NCBI GenBank assembly: GCA_000421085.1
Contig: ATWE01000033.1
Span: forward strand, 1-36,160
Direction of reading: 5' to 3'
DNA: 36,160 nucleotides
Source of the DNA: Ensifer sp. USDA 6670
GTDB taxonomy: Bacteria; Pseudomonadota; Alphaproteobacteria; Rhizobiales; Rhizobiaceae
Shown here: positions 8,273-17,598 of the stretch, piece by piece
Layout of the letters: each line of letters starts with the position of its first letter
Position numbering within the stretch: the first letter of the stretch is position 1
The notes under the pieces: model-generated
What the model was told of the DNA's origin: nothing
The model's database searches: none
What the model saw: only the letters and a program-made list of their open reading frames with translations
Program-made: the position numbers and the translations under genes

Positions 8273-9214
8273 CTAACGCCAAAGACACCCTGCGGTCTCG
8301 CGCGGAGCAGCCATACGGGAGGCCTCATCCAAGAGAATTTCCCGCATCCAGATGCTTGCCTGATCCTTGTTGTGGAGAGCCGGCCACTGGACAGCCTCCG
8401 TGAACGAGAGGAGTGGCAGCGGATGTTTGACGATCCGCAAGGGTATGTCTTTCGCAAAGTGGTTGGCCAGCCGCAATGGGATAATGGCTATACGTTTGGT
8501 TCCCGAAAGCAGCGGCGGGATCAAATTGAAACCGGGCACGACGAGTTCGATACGTCTCTTGAATCCGTGCTCAAGTAATAGCCATTGTTCGACGGAGGGT
8601 TTCAGCGCACGTCCGAACTGGGCTGCAACATGCCCCATCGACATATATCTCTCGAACGAGAGATCCCCTAGCAGCTGTTTGTTCATGAGACAGCCGACGG
8701 AAACGAGTGTCTGGTCAAACAGTTTCGCTTTGGGATGTACGCTCGACATGAATACGTCCGGGAAGATTAGAAAATCGACTTCACCGCGCCGGAGAAGCTC
8801 GTCGGGATTGTCGTCGGGAGGCAGCAACTCGAAGCTGACGCCGGGAGCTTCCCTAGCCACGCGCTCCACGACCTTCTCAAAGAATACGAGTGTCATGAAG
8901 TCGGAAAGAATGATCCTGAAACATCGATCCGATTGGGCTGGGTTGAACATGTCCCAGGAAATGATGGAGAACTGTATGTGCAGCAGGGCGTCCCGGATCG
9001 CAGGGGCGAGCGCCTCCGCACGCGGTGTTGTGATAAGTTCGCGGCCTTGCATCCTAAAAAGCTCGTCCTGGAAATAGGAGCGTAGGCGAGCGATGGCCGA
9101 GCTCATTGCCGGTTGACTGAGGTTGATGCTGCGCGCCGCTGCGGTAACGCTTCGTTTGGTCATCAGTGCATCGAGTGCGACGAGGAGATTTAGATCAAGA
9201 CCTTTGAAACGCAT
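8273..9214 (-). CDS. nodD3: NodD3, LysR-family activator of nod genes
   Basis: A 313-residue LysR-type regulator beginning [18 protein letters not shown]. Its helix-turn-helix ([23 protein letters not shown]) occupies residues 18-42, followed by the NodD inducer-binding domain ([50 protein letters not shown]). The open frame extends six codons upstream to 9232; I choose the internal ATG at 9214 because NodD proteins start MRF(K/R)GLDLN. It is clearly paralogous to nodD1 at 31975-32901. The neighbours syrA and syrM identify it as the nodD3 copy, which in S. meliloti activates nod boxes without a plant flavonoid and forms a mutual-activation loop with SyrM. The last residues diverge from nodD1. 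Confidence 0.9.
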   Translation of the reverse strand: MRFKGLDLNLLVALDALMTKRSVTAAARSINLSQPAMSSAIARLRSYFQDELFRMQGRELITTPRAEALAPAIRDALLHIQFSIISWDMFNPAQSDRCFRIILSDFMTLVFFEKVVERVAREAPGVSFELLPPDDNPDELLRRGEVDFLIFPDVFMSSVHPKAKLFDQTLVSVGCLMNKQLLGDLSFERYMSMGHVAAQFGRALKPSVEQWLLLEHGFKRRIELVVPGFNLIPPLLSGTKRIAIIPLRLANHFAKDIPLRIVKHPLPLLSFTEAVQWPALHNKDQASIWMREILLDEASRMAAPRETAGCLWR

Positions 9215-9232
9215 GTCTTCGTTTGTATCCAT

Positions 9233-10023
9233 AATTGAAAGGTCACCATCCGACCAATCAGTTCAGGCGAACATTTCGCCGGACGTCGCCATCACGGCAG
9301 GACAGCTCTGTTCAATGCAGTCGATGCAAGACCAATTGGCGCTCGGACATGCTAGTTTCGGGCGTTAAGGTACCGAAGGAACACATACGCTTGTCGGCCG
9401 ACGGACGAACGCACACGACCTTCTGAAGAGCTGGCCGAGCTCAAGGCCGCCGAAACCCAGCGAAGCGCCAGTTCGTTGCGTGGAGCATTCCTGACATTTA
9501 CCTACGATCGCCTTTCACGTGCGAACGGAATTGTGGTGCGAGCGCGGCGGGCAGAGCGCATCTTCTTGTGCCCCATTTCGCAAGGCATGCCAGGCGGCCA
9601 CCAGCTGCCAATCATCGACGAGCCAGCCCGAGCCGCCTCATGCAGACCCGCTTGGCCCTTTCCCCGTGGTTAAAGGCGAGCAACCTCTTGGGCATACCAG
9701 TCAGATGTCACTGGTGCGCACGACTCGAATTTTGGCGGCGTGGCCGAGGACGAGGACGCCCCGGTCAACCTGTGCGCGGCGTTCGGAGTGAGAACATCTG
9801 CCGTGGCAGCACCTTCTCTCCGGGAGTTTCCTAAGTACATCAACGGCGTCGCTCCGATAGTCAGATAAAGGATGGCAATATTAGTGGTCACCGGTCAGCC
9901 CACGCTATGCAAAGTGCGTATCCCATCATGCGCGCTGGGTATGGTTGAAGACTCATTCCCGCGAGATGCCATCGACAGCATGGAAGACGTGACCTTCCAC
10001 GGTAATTTCCTCAGGACGGACGC
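9233..10023. other. nodD3 upstream region
   Basis: No convincing gene. Short plus-strand frames (9476-9673, 9519-9791) have no recognisable motif. The first few hundred bases should contain the nodD3 leader and promoter, which in S. meliloti is long; I do not see a clear nod box here. The last 40 bases lead into an IS3 orfA fragment. Confidence 0.4.
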
Positions 10024-10200
10024 ATGAAGAAGCAGAGATTTACGGAAGAGCAGATTATTGCGGTGCTGAAGGAGCAGGAGGCTGGCGCGAAGGTGGCCGA
10101 CCTCTGCGGCAAGCACGGGATTTCGGAAGCGACATTTTACAACTTGAAAGCCAAATACGGCAGCATGGAGGTTTCCGAGGCGAAGCGACCGCCGATCTGA
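10024..10200 (+). pseudogene. IS3-family OrfA fragment (first element)
   Basis: Starts MKKQRFTEEQIIAVLKEQEA and continues with VADLCGKHGISEATFYNLKAKYG and EVSEAKR, the N-terminal helix-turn-helix of IS3-family (IS407-like group) OrfA. After EVSEAKR the sequence stops matching and the frame ends at 10200, exactly where the inverted repeat of the next IS3-family element begins (10198). So only the first ~54 codons remain; no OrfB of this element is seen on the far side. Confidence 0.85.
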
Positions 10201-10273
10201 ACCCTTCAAACTGGACCAGTTTTGGTTAGAGTTCTCCGGTGCATTTTCCTGGCTGGGAAAGGAACGGAAGACG

Positions 10274-10532
10274 ATGAAGGTATCGCAGTTTTCGGACGCG
10301 CAGAAGGCGTTCATTCTGAAGCAGGGTGCTGAAGGTGTACCAGTTGCGGAAATTTGCCGGGAAGGCGGGGATCAGCCAGGCGACCTATTTCAATTGGAAG
10401 AAGAAGTACGCCGGAATGTTGCCGCCGGAGATGAAGAAGCTGAAGCAGCTCGAGGACGAGAATGCTCGGATGAAGAAGATCGTCGCGGACCTGACGTTGG
10501 ACAGCGAGATGCTGCAGGACGTCATTCGCTGA
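10274..10532 (+). pseudogene. IS3-family OrfA with a one-base frameshift
   Basis: Begins MKVSQFSDAQKAFILKQGAE and PVAEICR, the OrfA helix-turn-helix; after an extra G near 10357 the correct frame continues KAGISQATYFNWKKKYAG, PPEMKKLKQLEDENARMKKI and ends DSEMLQDVIR at a stop at 10530-10532. The leucine-zipper-like LEDENARMKK segment is the usual OrfA multimerisation part. In IS3 elements OrfA is joined to OrfB by programmed -1 frameshifting near this point; the break at 10357 is not at that site, so it is a defect. Confidence 0.85.
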
Positions 10533-11379
10533 AAGCTTTAAGGCCTGCTCGCAAGCGAGAGGTGGTGAAGGGCATGTGCCGGGACTGGGCAATCTCGATC
10601 CGGCGTGCTGTGGGGCGCTGAACTTCGATCGTTCGACATACCACTACACCGCTCGCCGTGCCGATCAGGCCGGTCTGGAACGTCGTATTCGGGAGATCTG
10701 TGAAACCCGGGTGCGCTACGGCTATCGTCGTGTGCATGTGCTCCTGGAACGTGAGGGTTGGGGCACCAATATCAAGAGAACCTAGCGCATTTACAGGGAC
10801 TTAGGCCTTCAACTACGGAATAAAACGCCGAAGCGCCGGGTCAAAGCCAAGCTGCGGGAGGACCGGCAAAAGTCTGTGGGACCCAACGATGTCTGGGCGA
10901 TGGACTTCGTTCACGACCAACTCGCGACCGGCAAGAAACTACGGGTGCTCACGGTGGTCGACACCTTCTCGCGCTATGTACCGGTGCTTGACCCTCGGCA
11001 CAGCTATCGAGGTGAAGATGTCGTGGAAACCTTGGAACGGGTATGCCGGCAGGTCGGGTATCCGAACACAATCAGGGTGGATCAGGGCACGGAATTCGTG
11101 TCGCGCGATCTGGATCTTTGGGCTTATGCCAAGGGTGTCACTCTGGACTTCTCGCGTTCCGGAAAACCCACGGACAACGCCTTCATCGAGGCGTTCAATG
11201 GCCGCTTCCGGGCGGAATGCCTGAACCAGCATTGGTTGTTCCTGACCCTTGCGGATGCCCGCGAAAAGATGGAGGATTGGCGTAGAGACTACAATGAGGT
11301 TCGGCCGCATGGTGCGATCGTCAACAAGGTGCCGATCTCGCTGATGAATTCCGGACGCGCAACCAGCCCGCCTCCCTGA
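10533..11379 (+). pseudogene. IS3-family OrfB transposase, frameshift plus stop
   Basis: The DDE transposase part of the element. Segments seen are RKREVVKGMC, then (after a frame change near 10610) CGALNFDRSTYHY and RVRYGYRRVHVLLEREGW. An in-frame TAG at 10783-10785 follows, then NDVWAMDFVHDQL with the first catalytic Asp, IRVDQGTEFVSRDLD with the second, and FIEAFNGRFRAECL with the catalytic Glu, ending NEVRPHGAI. The catalytic residues are intact but the gene is cut by the stop and a frame change, so the element is probably inactive on its own. Confidence 0.88.
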
Positions 11380-11432
11380 ATTGAAGCCGGAAAACTCTAG
11401 CCTCCGGTGGTCCAGAAACCTGGGGCGGTTCA

Positions 11433-12395
11433 AAAACGGTCGAGGCTCTAATAGCCGCCGGATGAAAGTTCAGCGGCAGGTCCGAAGGCCACGTATTCGG
11501 AGCCAACCTCCTCGCGCGATCGCTCTCGCCTGAATACTTGACAGCCAACTGCCCGCGTGATGCACTAAGTGAGAGGGCGGCGCATTGGCCAAAACATAAT
11601 AAAGCACTTGAAGTCCGATTACGGGCAGCTGTTCCCTCATGCTCATGGGGAATGATTAGAACCCGCGACGAATGCATTGGGGTAAGGGCGGCGAGCTTGC
11701 CGGCATCCCCGACCGCCTTACGGAGGCGGGCGCTTGCCCGACGGCGGCCTCGACAGCAAGCCGGTCTCGACGGCATTCTATCGGCGCTGCAGGCATTGGG
11801 CATTTAAAACCGTTTCAAGAGCCTCCTTCATAGAGCTCGCGCCGGGTGAAGGATAGTGAAGTGCAGGTGCGGCTGCTTCGCGGCCCATGGAGTGAGGCTA
11901 TGTATCCAAAACGTGGATGGCAGCCATGCGAAAACTCGATTTCTCCTGTCTCGCCGAATGCCATTACAAGAGCGTTAGATATAACCGGAGGGCAGAAGTG
12001 GGCAGCGAGATCAATTTCGGCAAACTCCTTTGCAATGAAGGCATGGTTTGCGATCAGGGCCTCAAATGTGTTGAGGCAGGTTTCCTCAGTAAGTTTCAGG
12101 CGGGGCCACGTTGGCGAGATCATTTTGTGACTTGTTCGTTGGCACTGAAATATGGTGTGAGCCGACAGTTCCTCGAAAGCATTCTGGACCAGCGTGTCTT
12201 CGACACCCATCACGCTAGGCCTGCGAGGCCCCGGGGGGGGGGGTGTCACAGCCAAGTACTTCTGATTAACGGAAAATCACGTGGCTTCCCATTTGTCGGC
12301 GGGTCAGGAAAGTCTTTGGTACGCACACCCGTATTGTGACGACCTGGATCTCCGGGAGTGGCGCGGGAACATTACCTGCCGAGGAGAATAGATCG
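11433..12395. other. syrM upstream region with unrecognised ORFs and an 11-G tract
   Basis: No recognised gene. A minus-strand frame of 146 residues (11815-12255, with KLTEETCLNTFEALIANHAF) and an overlapping plus-strand frame (11917-12339) are both plausible by length only. A run of eleven G (12233-12243) preceded by four C lies about 150 bases upstream of the syrM start. The stretch 11700-11750 has a short GC-rich hairpin-like inverted repeat (CGGGCGCTTGCCCG). The syrM promoter must lie here. Confidence 0.35.
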
Positions 12396-13376
12396 ATGGA
12401 TCAGCCCACTTGGAAGCGGCCGCATAGGGCCAAAATTGCCGGTGTCACTGACGCCGCACAGCAACGGCAAATGCCGAACCTTGCGTCCATCGACCTAAAC
12501 CTACTGGTGGATCTTGAGGCTCTGCTGCAGTATCGGCACATTACTCAAGCGGCCCAGCACGTCGGCCGTAGCCAACCGGCGATGAGCAGGGCGTTGTCAA
12601 GGCTGCGCGGCATGTTAAAGGACGATCTTCTGGTTGCCGGCTCTAGAGGCTTGGTCCTGACGCCTCTGGCCGAATGCTTGACCCAGATGCTGCCTTCAGT
12701 GCTAGATGCGATTCGCCAGATGATGAACCTCAGCTTGGCTCCGGCGCAGCGGCGATGGAAGGTGACAATGGCTATGCCCGATCACCAAGCGGTGGTTCTG
12801 CTGCCGCATCTTTTGCCGCGGCTATGCGAGCGCGCCCCTCATCTCGACATTGTGACCGATCCGCTTTCGGGCGGTGCGCTCGGGTTACTTGAGCAAGGTG
12901 AGATCGACTTGGTCGTCGGGCAGATGGGCGCCGCTCCGCACGGCTACTTGCGACGCAGACTCTACGCCGACAGCTTCACCTGCGTGCTACGCCACAATCA
13001 CCCGGTCTTGGCGCAAGAGTGGACAATCGAGGCTTTCGCGGCCTTGCGCCACGTCGCCATTGCCTCGGAACCTGGTGAGCTTTTCGATCAGATCTATGAC
13101 GGGTTAGCCAAACTCGGAATACCGCATGGTGATCCGATGGTGGTTTCCAACGTACTGACCGCGGCGGTCTTGATCGCGGCGACTGACGTAGTGCTGGTTG
13201 TACCAAGCCGGGTGGCGACCCGGATCGCCACCATGCTGTCGCTCGCGGTCATTCCCCCACCTGTGGAACTGACACCGTACGAAGTCGTGCTGATCTGGCA
13301 CGAGCGGTGCCATCGAGACCCAGAGCATCGCTGGCTGCGTGGCGAAATCGCCGCCGCAGCGTCCACGGCCTGTTAG
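12396..13376 (+). CDS. syrM: SyrM, LysR-family symbiotic regulator
   Basis: A 326-residue LysR-type regulator. I choose ATG 12396 (MDQPTWKRPHR), which has GAGGAG nine bases upstream, rather than the 20-codon longer frame from 12336. The winged helix-turn-helix (ITQAAQHVGRSQPAMSRALSRLR) is at about residues 48-70, followed by the effector domain (VTMAMPDHQAVVLLPHLLPRL, EQGEIDLVVGQM). From memory it closely matches S. meliloti SyrM. There SyrM activates nodD3 and syrA and NodD3 activates syrM, allowing flavonoid-independent nod expression and raised exopolysaccharide. Orientation is divergent from nodD3. It looks complete and intact. Confidence 0.92.
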   Translation: MDQPTWKRPHRAKIAGVTDAAQQRQMPNLASIDLNLLVDLEALLQYRHITQAAQHVGRSQPAMSRALSRLRGMLKDDLLVAGSRGLVLTPLAECLTQMLPSVLDAIRQMMNLSLAPAQRRWKVTMAMPDHQAVVLLPHLLPRLCERAPHLDIVTDPLSGGALGLLEQGEIDLVVGQMGAAPHGYLRRRLYADSFTCVLRHNHPVLAQEWTIEAFAALRHVAIASEPGELFDQIYDGLAKLGIPHGDPMVVSNVLTAAVLIAATDVVLVVPSRVATRIATMLSLAVIPPPVELTPYEVVLIWHERCHRDPEHRWLRGEIAAAASTAC

Positions 13377-14199
13377 GCCAATACTGGCTTATAGGCGAGG
13401 ATGGGGGGAGCATAGTCAATGACGGTTTGATGATTGAACTAACCCAGGGCGTTGGTGGACCCAGTCGCCTGATGATGTTGTACAGTTAAGATGCAAGATC
13501 TGCCCGATGACTCGCACCCGGGAGAGACGTGAGCCCGAGCGCCTACCACATGCGGTTGGGTCATCCGTGGGCGAGACAGCGACGTTTGCGTTAACCGGGT
13601 CGAAGTCGCAAGGGGGGCACGCGCGACGATCGAGTTGCAACGATGAGCGAGCGGTCATAGCGGCTGTGCTCGCCCAATCCCGGCGGGTTGCGGGGTTGTG
13701 TCAAACGCTCCCCTCACCGCTACCGATGACAATACGCGACCCTGTTCCGAACATAGGTATTCCGTTATCGCCCCCCTTGCCAGCGCGGACTCCTATCCCT
13801 GAGACGGAAGTATGCTTAGCCGCCGGATTCCGTCGCGGTATGGGAAATTGCACGCCCGGCAGAGTCTTGAGGATGCTAAAACCGTGAGGAGCCCCTAGGA
13901 GGCACCGGTCTTTTCAGAGGTGCTCTATCGGCTGCGCGCCATCCAGACTTTGGACGATCTGCACCGTCGAGAACGCAATAGCGCTCCCTGGCCTCTGCCT
14001 AACGATACGGTCCGACCCGGCGTGAATCGACATGAGCTCAGCGTACCCATCGTCCGAAGTTGCATGCCCTAGTGACTTCGGGCATCGGCCTCTTTCCGTC
14101 CCATGGCGTTTATTTGCTGAAAATTCCTAGGCGTACGCAATTCCGAATGGTAGCTTCGGCATGCCGAATTGGATTATGCCGAGAATTTGTGCTGTCAAA
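13377..14199. other. Stretch without a recognisable gene downstream of syrM
   Basis: About 820 bases. The longest frame (13507-13887, plus) has no recognisable motif and poor coding character. I see no tRNA, insertion-sequence end or nod box. Probably decayed spacer between syrM and the convergent end of nodH. Confidence 0.4.
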
Positions 14200-14943
14200 T
14201 CAGTCGTTACCAAGCTCAAAGAACCTCGCGTAAGGTCCATTCGCGAAGTGAACCCGCAACTCATGAAAGTTCCCTACCGTTTGGTCCAACGGACGCGTTT
14301 CTTGACGCCGAAGAATACCGCGAGCAGAAAGCTGTAGGGCAGGAGCCCCGAGGAAATCTAAGGCCGTTGCCACGCAAGGGTGGGGATCGCGAAGAAGCCT
14401 CTCGTACTCGATTAAATGCATCCTGCTTGAATCGAAGGCGTTCACCACTCGAGCGTGGAAATCGTCGGCAGCTTTGAAGTAGGCTTCGCAGGTGGCGAAT
14501 GGTAACGTCACTGGCGGTGGAGGAGTTGAATTGTCTGAATTGAACTTGAGCCACTGGCGGGTTTGCCTTGCCTGCACAAACGATCTTAGCGACTCTAATG
14601 TGTTTCTGCGAATCACAAGGATAACCTTAAGTCCAGGCCAAGCGGTCAGCTCGGCAAAAAAGCTCGGACGCTCCTGAAACTGAGGCTCGTTGATCTTGCA
14701 ACCCACATGGGTCACCTTCTTGTCGCTTTGTGGGGGATAGCGCAAGAAGGCACGCTCAAGGAGCTCCCGATCGCTGAGTAGCAGGCGTTCCGTATCAGGC
14801 CAGTTCGTGTCGTACGTATTGAGCAATTCACCGTTACTCAATACATTTGGATGCTCGTTTACTAATTCTTCCAAGTAGTGTGTGCCGGTCCTTGGCATCG
14901 CAAGGATTGCAAATGGCTGAGGCGGCAGCGTGGAATGGGTCAT
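14200..14943 (-). CDS. nodH: NodH, PAPS-dependent Nod factor sulfotransferase
   Basis: NodH transfers sulfate from PAPS to the reducing-end sugar of the Nod factor, the decoration that gives S. meliloti its Medicago host range. The 247-residue product starts MTHSTLPPQPFAILAMPRTG; the PRTGTHYLEEL segment near the N-terminus is the 5'-phosphosulfate-binding loop of the sulfotransferase family, and the region around LIEYERLLRDP and ILRRQETRPL fits the 3'-phosphate-binding half. I chose ATG 14943 rather than the 13-codon longer frame because known NodH proteins start MTHS. It is transcribed divergently from nodFEG and preceded by its own nod box at 15191-15237. PAPS would come from NodPQ in the same window. 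No frame damage. Confidence 0.95.
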   Translation of the reverse strand: MTHSTLPPQPFAILAMPRTGTHYLEELVNEHPNVLSNGELLNTYDTNWPDTERLLLSDRELLERAFLRYPPQSDKKVTHVGCKINEPQFQERPSFFAELTAWPGLKVILVIRRNTLESLRSFVQARQTRQWLKFNSDNSTPPPPVTLPFATCEAYFKAADDFHARVVNAFDSSRMHLIEYERLLRDPHPCVATALDFLGAPALQLSARGILRRQETRPLDQTVGNFHELRVHFANGPYARFFELGND

Positions 14944-15190
14944 TTCAGGCGTTTTTCCATTTAACAGTTGTGGTGGTTCCAACGGAGAATTGTGGTCGTC
15001 CGCCGGCTTGTTTAGTCTGGGGAAGCGGGCTGCTCTTAAGCGTGATCACCTATTGTTAGCTTCCATCCATGATTCGGTCAGAGCTCGACGTTTGCTAGTT
15101 CCGTGCTTCTACCGGCCGACACCTCAGCGCTGATCCCCGCACCCGCCTCACTCCTATTCGGACTGCTTAGCGTTTAGTCGCATTCGCCCA

Positions 15191-15237
15191 GATTAGTAAA
15201 ATTGATTGTTTTTATAAGAGGGATCCAGCCTGTGAAT
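15191..15237 (-). promoter_or_regulatory. nod box upstream of nodH
   Basis: On the minus strand this 47-base site ends with ACAATCAATTTTACTAATC, the conserved 3' part of the nod box bound by NodD; the 5' part (ATTCACAGGCTGGATC) is less canonical, with AAAA replacing CCAA in the central block. It lies about 250 bases upstream of the nodH start and points at it. Confidence 0.85.
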
Positions 15238-15386
15238 ATGTGAGCGGCGAGCCGCAGAGGGGACGTAGCGTCAATGTAGCGGGGAGAAAAATACTATCGC
15301 CGGCAGTAGCTTGGATTGTTGTGACCTACGGCAGAGATGTGTGTTTTTGCTTGGTGCACCGAATGCAGTCGACTACTCTCACTGAC

Positions 15387-15433
15387 ATCCATTTCACGGA
15401 TGGCCGACATCCAAACAATCGATTTTACCAATC
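15387..15433 (+). promoter_or_regulatory. nod box upstream of nodFEG
   Basis: A near-canonical 47-base nod box: ATCCATTTCACGGATG at the left, CATCCAAACAATCGATTTTA in the middle, ACCAATC at the right end. It reads toward nodF, whose start is 208 bases downstream. With the nodH box 150 bases away in the opposite direction it forms a divergent NodD-controlled promoter pair. Confidence 0.93.
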
Positions 15434-15641
15434 CCACTGATATGTAGCACAAGCTGCACACGATTGGGAGGCCAATGATGTTCTTCGTCATCGGAGGCTT
15501 CGGCACAGACCAGCCGGATTTCCTCCGGCTCTGCGGGCATTAGGTTAAGCCAGTCGCGCACGCCTGATGACAATTTTCGCGAACCGGGCCGCCTCAGGAA
15601 TTTGAGCCGCCGTGCGTCGAACACAAGCTAAAGGGAACAGA

Positions 15642-15923
15642 ATGGTAGATCAACTCGAAAGCGAAATCATTGGCATCATCAAGAACCGTGTCGAATCGGA
15701 GGGCGGCGATGGAGGGACCGCATTAACAGTCGACGATTTAACGGCTGCCACTGAATTGACCACGCTTGGTGTCGATTCTCTCGGTTTGGCAGACATCATC
15801 TGGGACTTGGAACAGGCCTACGGTATCAGGATCGAGATGAACACGGCCGAGGCGTGGTCGGATCTCCAGAACGTCGGCGACATAGTGGGAGCCATCCGAG
15901 GCTTGCTCACTAAGGGGGTTTGA
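15642..15923 (+). CDS. nodF: NodF, specialised acyl carrier protein
   Basis: A 93-residue acidic acyl carrier protein that carries the growing unsaturated chain for Nod factor synthesis. The phosphopantetheine attachment motif is [11 protein letters not shown], with the modified serine at residue 46. The start ATG 15642 has AAGGGAA just upstream and gives the expected length; the frame is open for ten more codons upstream. nodE begins on the base after the stop, so the two are co-transcribed and probably translationally coupled, as expected for partners that act together. It is controlled by the nod box at 15387-15433. Intact. Confidence 0.95.
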   Translation: MVDQLESEIIGIIKNRVESEGGDGGTALTVDDLTAATELTTLGVDSLGLADIIWDLEQAYGIRIEMNTAEAWSDLQNVGDIVGAIRGLLTKGV

Positions 15924-17132
15924 ATGGACAGGCGCGTTGTCATCACCGGAATGGGTGGCCTATGCGGACTGGGCACCGACACCACCTCCATCTGGAAATG
16001 GATGCGCGAAGGCCGCTCCGCCATCGGGCCGCTTCTCAATACAGAGCTTCACGGCCTGAAGGGCATAGTCGGCGCTGAGATCAAGGCGCTGCCTAACCAC
16101 AACATCGACCGCAAGAAGCTCGTCTCGATGGATCGCATTAGCGTGCTTGCGGTGATTGCAGCGCACGAAGCCATGCGCCAGGCCGGGCTTTCCTGCAATG
16201 AAGGCAATGCCCATCGGTTCGGCGCGACCGTGGGCGTCGGCTTAGGAGGGTGGGACGCTACCGAAAAAGCATACCGTACCCTCCTTGTAGATGGGGGGAC
16301 CCGTACTGAAATCTTCACTGGTGTAAAGGCTATGCCGAGTGCCGCCGCCTGCCAGGTCAGCATGAGCCTCGGTCTGCGGGGCCCGGTCTTCGGCGTCACT
16401 TCCGCCTGTTCCTCGGCCAACCATGCGATCGCTTCGGCGGTAGACCAGATCAAGTGTGGCCGGGCCGACGTCATGCTCGCGGGGGGCAGCGACGCGCCAC
16501 TAGTCTGGATTGTACTGAAGGCATGGGAAGCTATGCGCGCACTCGCTCCGGACACTTGCCGACCCTTCTCCGCCGGCAGGAAAGGCGTGGTACTGGGCGA
16601 GGGTGCGGGCATGGCCGTGCTGGAAAGCTATGAACATGCCACCGCCCGCGGTGCAACAATACTCGCGGAGGTCGCCGGCGTCGGCCTTTCCGCCGATGCG
16701 TTCCATATCACAGCGCCGGCTGTCCATGGGCCGGAGTCGGCGATGCGCGCTTGCCTTGCCGATGCAGGGCTGAATGCGGAGGACGTCGACTACCTCAATG
16801 CGCACGGCACCGGCACCAAGGCCAACGATCAAAACGAAACTACGGCTATCAAGCGCGTCTTCGGAGACCATGCTTATTCGATGTCCATATCTTCCACCAA
16901 GTCCACCCACGCGCACTGTATCGGCGCAGCGAGTGCGCTTGAAATGATCGCTTGCGTGATGGCGATCCAAGAAGGAGTCGTGCCGCCGACCGCCAACTAT
17001 CGTGAGCCAGATCCCGATTGCGATCTAGACGTGACGCCAAACGTGCCGCGTGAGCGAAAGGTGCGCGTAGCCATGAGCAACGCCTTCGCCATGGGTGGCA
17101 CGAACGCAGTTCTGGCATTCAGGCAGGTATGA
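15924..17132 (+). CDS. nodE: NodE, beta-ketoacyl synthase for host-specific Nod factor acyl chain
   Basis: A 402-residue ketosynthase of the FabF type that elongates the NodF-bound chain and determines acyl-chain unsaturation and host range. The catalytic triad is visible: Cys162 in [10 protein letters not shown], a His in [11 protein letters not shown], and a His in [14 protein letters not shown], with the C-terminal [12 protein letters not shown] glycine-rich motif. Start directly abuts the nodF stop. In S. meliloti the product is C16 unsaturated chains; which chain this protein makes cannot be read off. It is intact and full length. Confidence 0.95.
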   Translation: MDRRVVITGMGGLCGLGTDTTSIWKWMREGRSAIGPLLNTELHGLKGIVGAEIKALPNHNIDRKKLVSMDRISVLAVIAAHEAMRQAGLSCNEGNAHRFGATVGVGLGGWDATEKAYRTLLVDGGTRTEIFTGVKAMPSAAACQVSMSLGLRGPVFGVTSACSSANHAIASAVDQIKCGRADVMLAGGSDAPLVWIVLKAWEAMRALAPDTCRPFSAGRKGVVLGEGAGMAVLESYEHATARGATILAEVAGVGLSADAFHITAPAVHGPESAMRACLADAGLNAEDVDYLNAHGTGTKANDQNETTAIKRVFGDHAYSMSISSTKSTHAHCIGAASALEMIACVMAIQEGVVPPTANYREPDPDCDLDVTPNVPRERKVRVAMSNAFAMGGTNAVLAFRQV

Positions 17133-17598
17133 GCCTGTCAGTTGCTTCCTCGATGATCACCTCTTGCAGGGCGGCATGAGACGCCCCCCTTTGACGTTGC
17201 ATCAACGAAGTCCGTCGAGCGGCATCGGGCACGGCTCTCGTCAGGAGAAGGAGCGACTGGTCTGACAGCGTTTGACCCTAGGCCAGCACTTCGAGATCGC
17301 GTGATCGGACGGCGTTCATGTAAGGCAGCTTTTCCGGTGGCGCGATCGAGTAATGCTGGTTGTTGTTGCGGCATTGCCAGCGTTTACCGGCATCAGCGTG
17401 AATGGCAAGGTGCTGTCTGCCTGGCGCCGCGTATCAGCCGCGAAGCCGAGCTCGCCGCCGTGCAATATTAAAGCGGAGCTACGGCGCAAGACGACGATCA
17501 GCCGCGGCAAGGAAGCCACTATGAAGCCCAAGACGGCTGGCGCGGTGACGTTAAAAGACACCATCACCAGCCTACACGATATGAGAAGAGGTTGAGAC
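17133..17598. other. 466-bp interval between nodE and nodG
   Basis: No recognised gene. A plus-strand frame at 17353-17595 (80 residues, starting MLVVVAALPAFTGISVNG) and the minus-strand frame 17316-17651 have no known family. The interval separates two genes of the nodFEG operon, so either nodG has its own signals or this is inserted or decayed sequence. GAAGAGG at 17584-17590 is a plausible ribosome-binding site for nodG. Confidence 0.4.

Larger units (their letters stand above)
10198..11432 (+). mobile_element. IS3-family insertion sequence (decayed)
   Basis: A 1,235-bp element with inverted ends: TGAACC followed by GGACCA and TAGAGTT at the left (10198 onward), and the same three blocks in the same order read inward from 11432. 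It contains orfA and orfB in the plus direction, both damaged. No matching target duplication was found on the flanks (CGATC on the left, AAAAC on the right), so one side may be rearranged. It sits between nodD3 and syrM and has truncated an older IS3 fragment at its left. Confidence 0.85.

Noticed and set aside
8367..9077. 236-codon plus-strand frame
   Set aside because: Antisense of nodD3.
9233..9320. nod box upstream of nodD3
   Set aside because: The CCGACCAATCAG here recalls a nod box end, but the ATCCAAACAATC core is absent.
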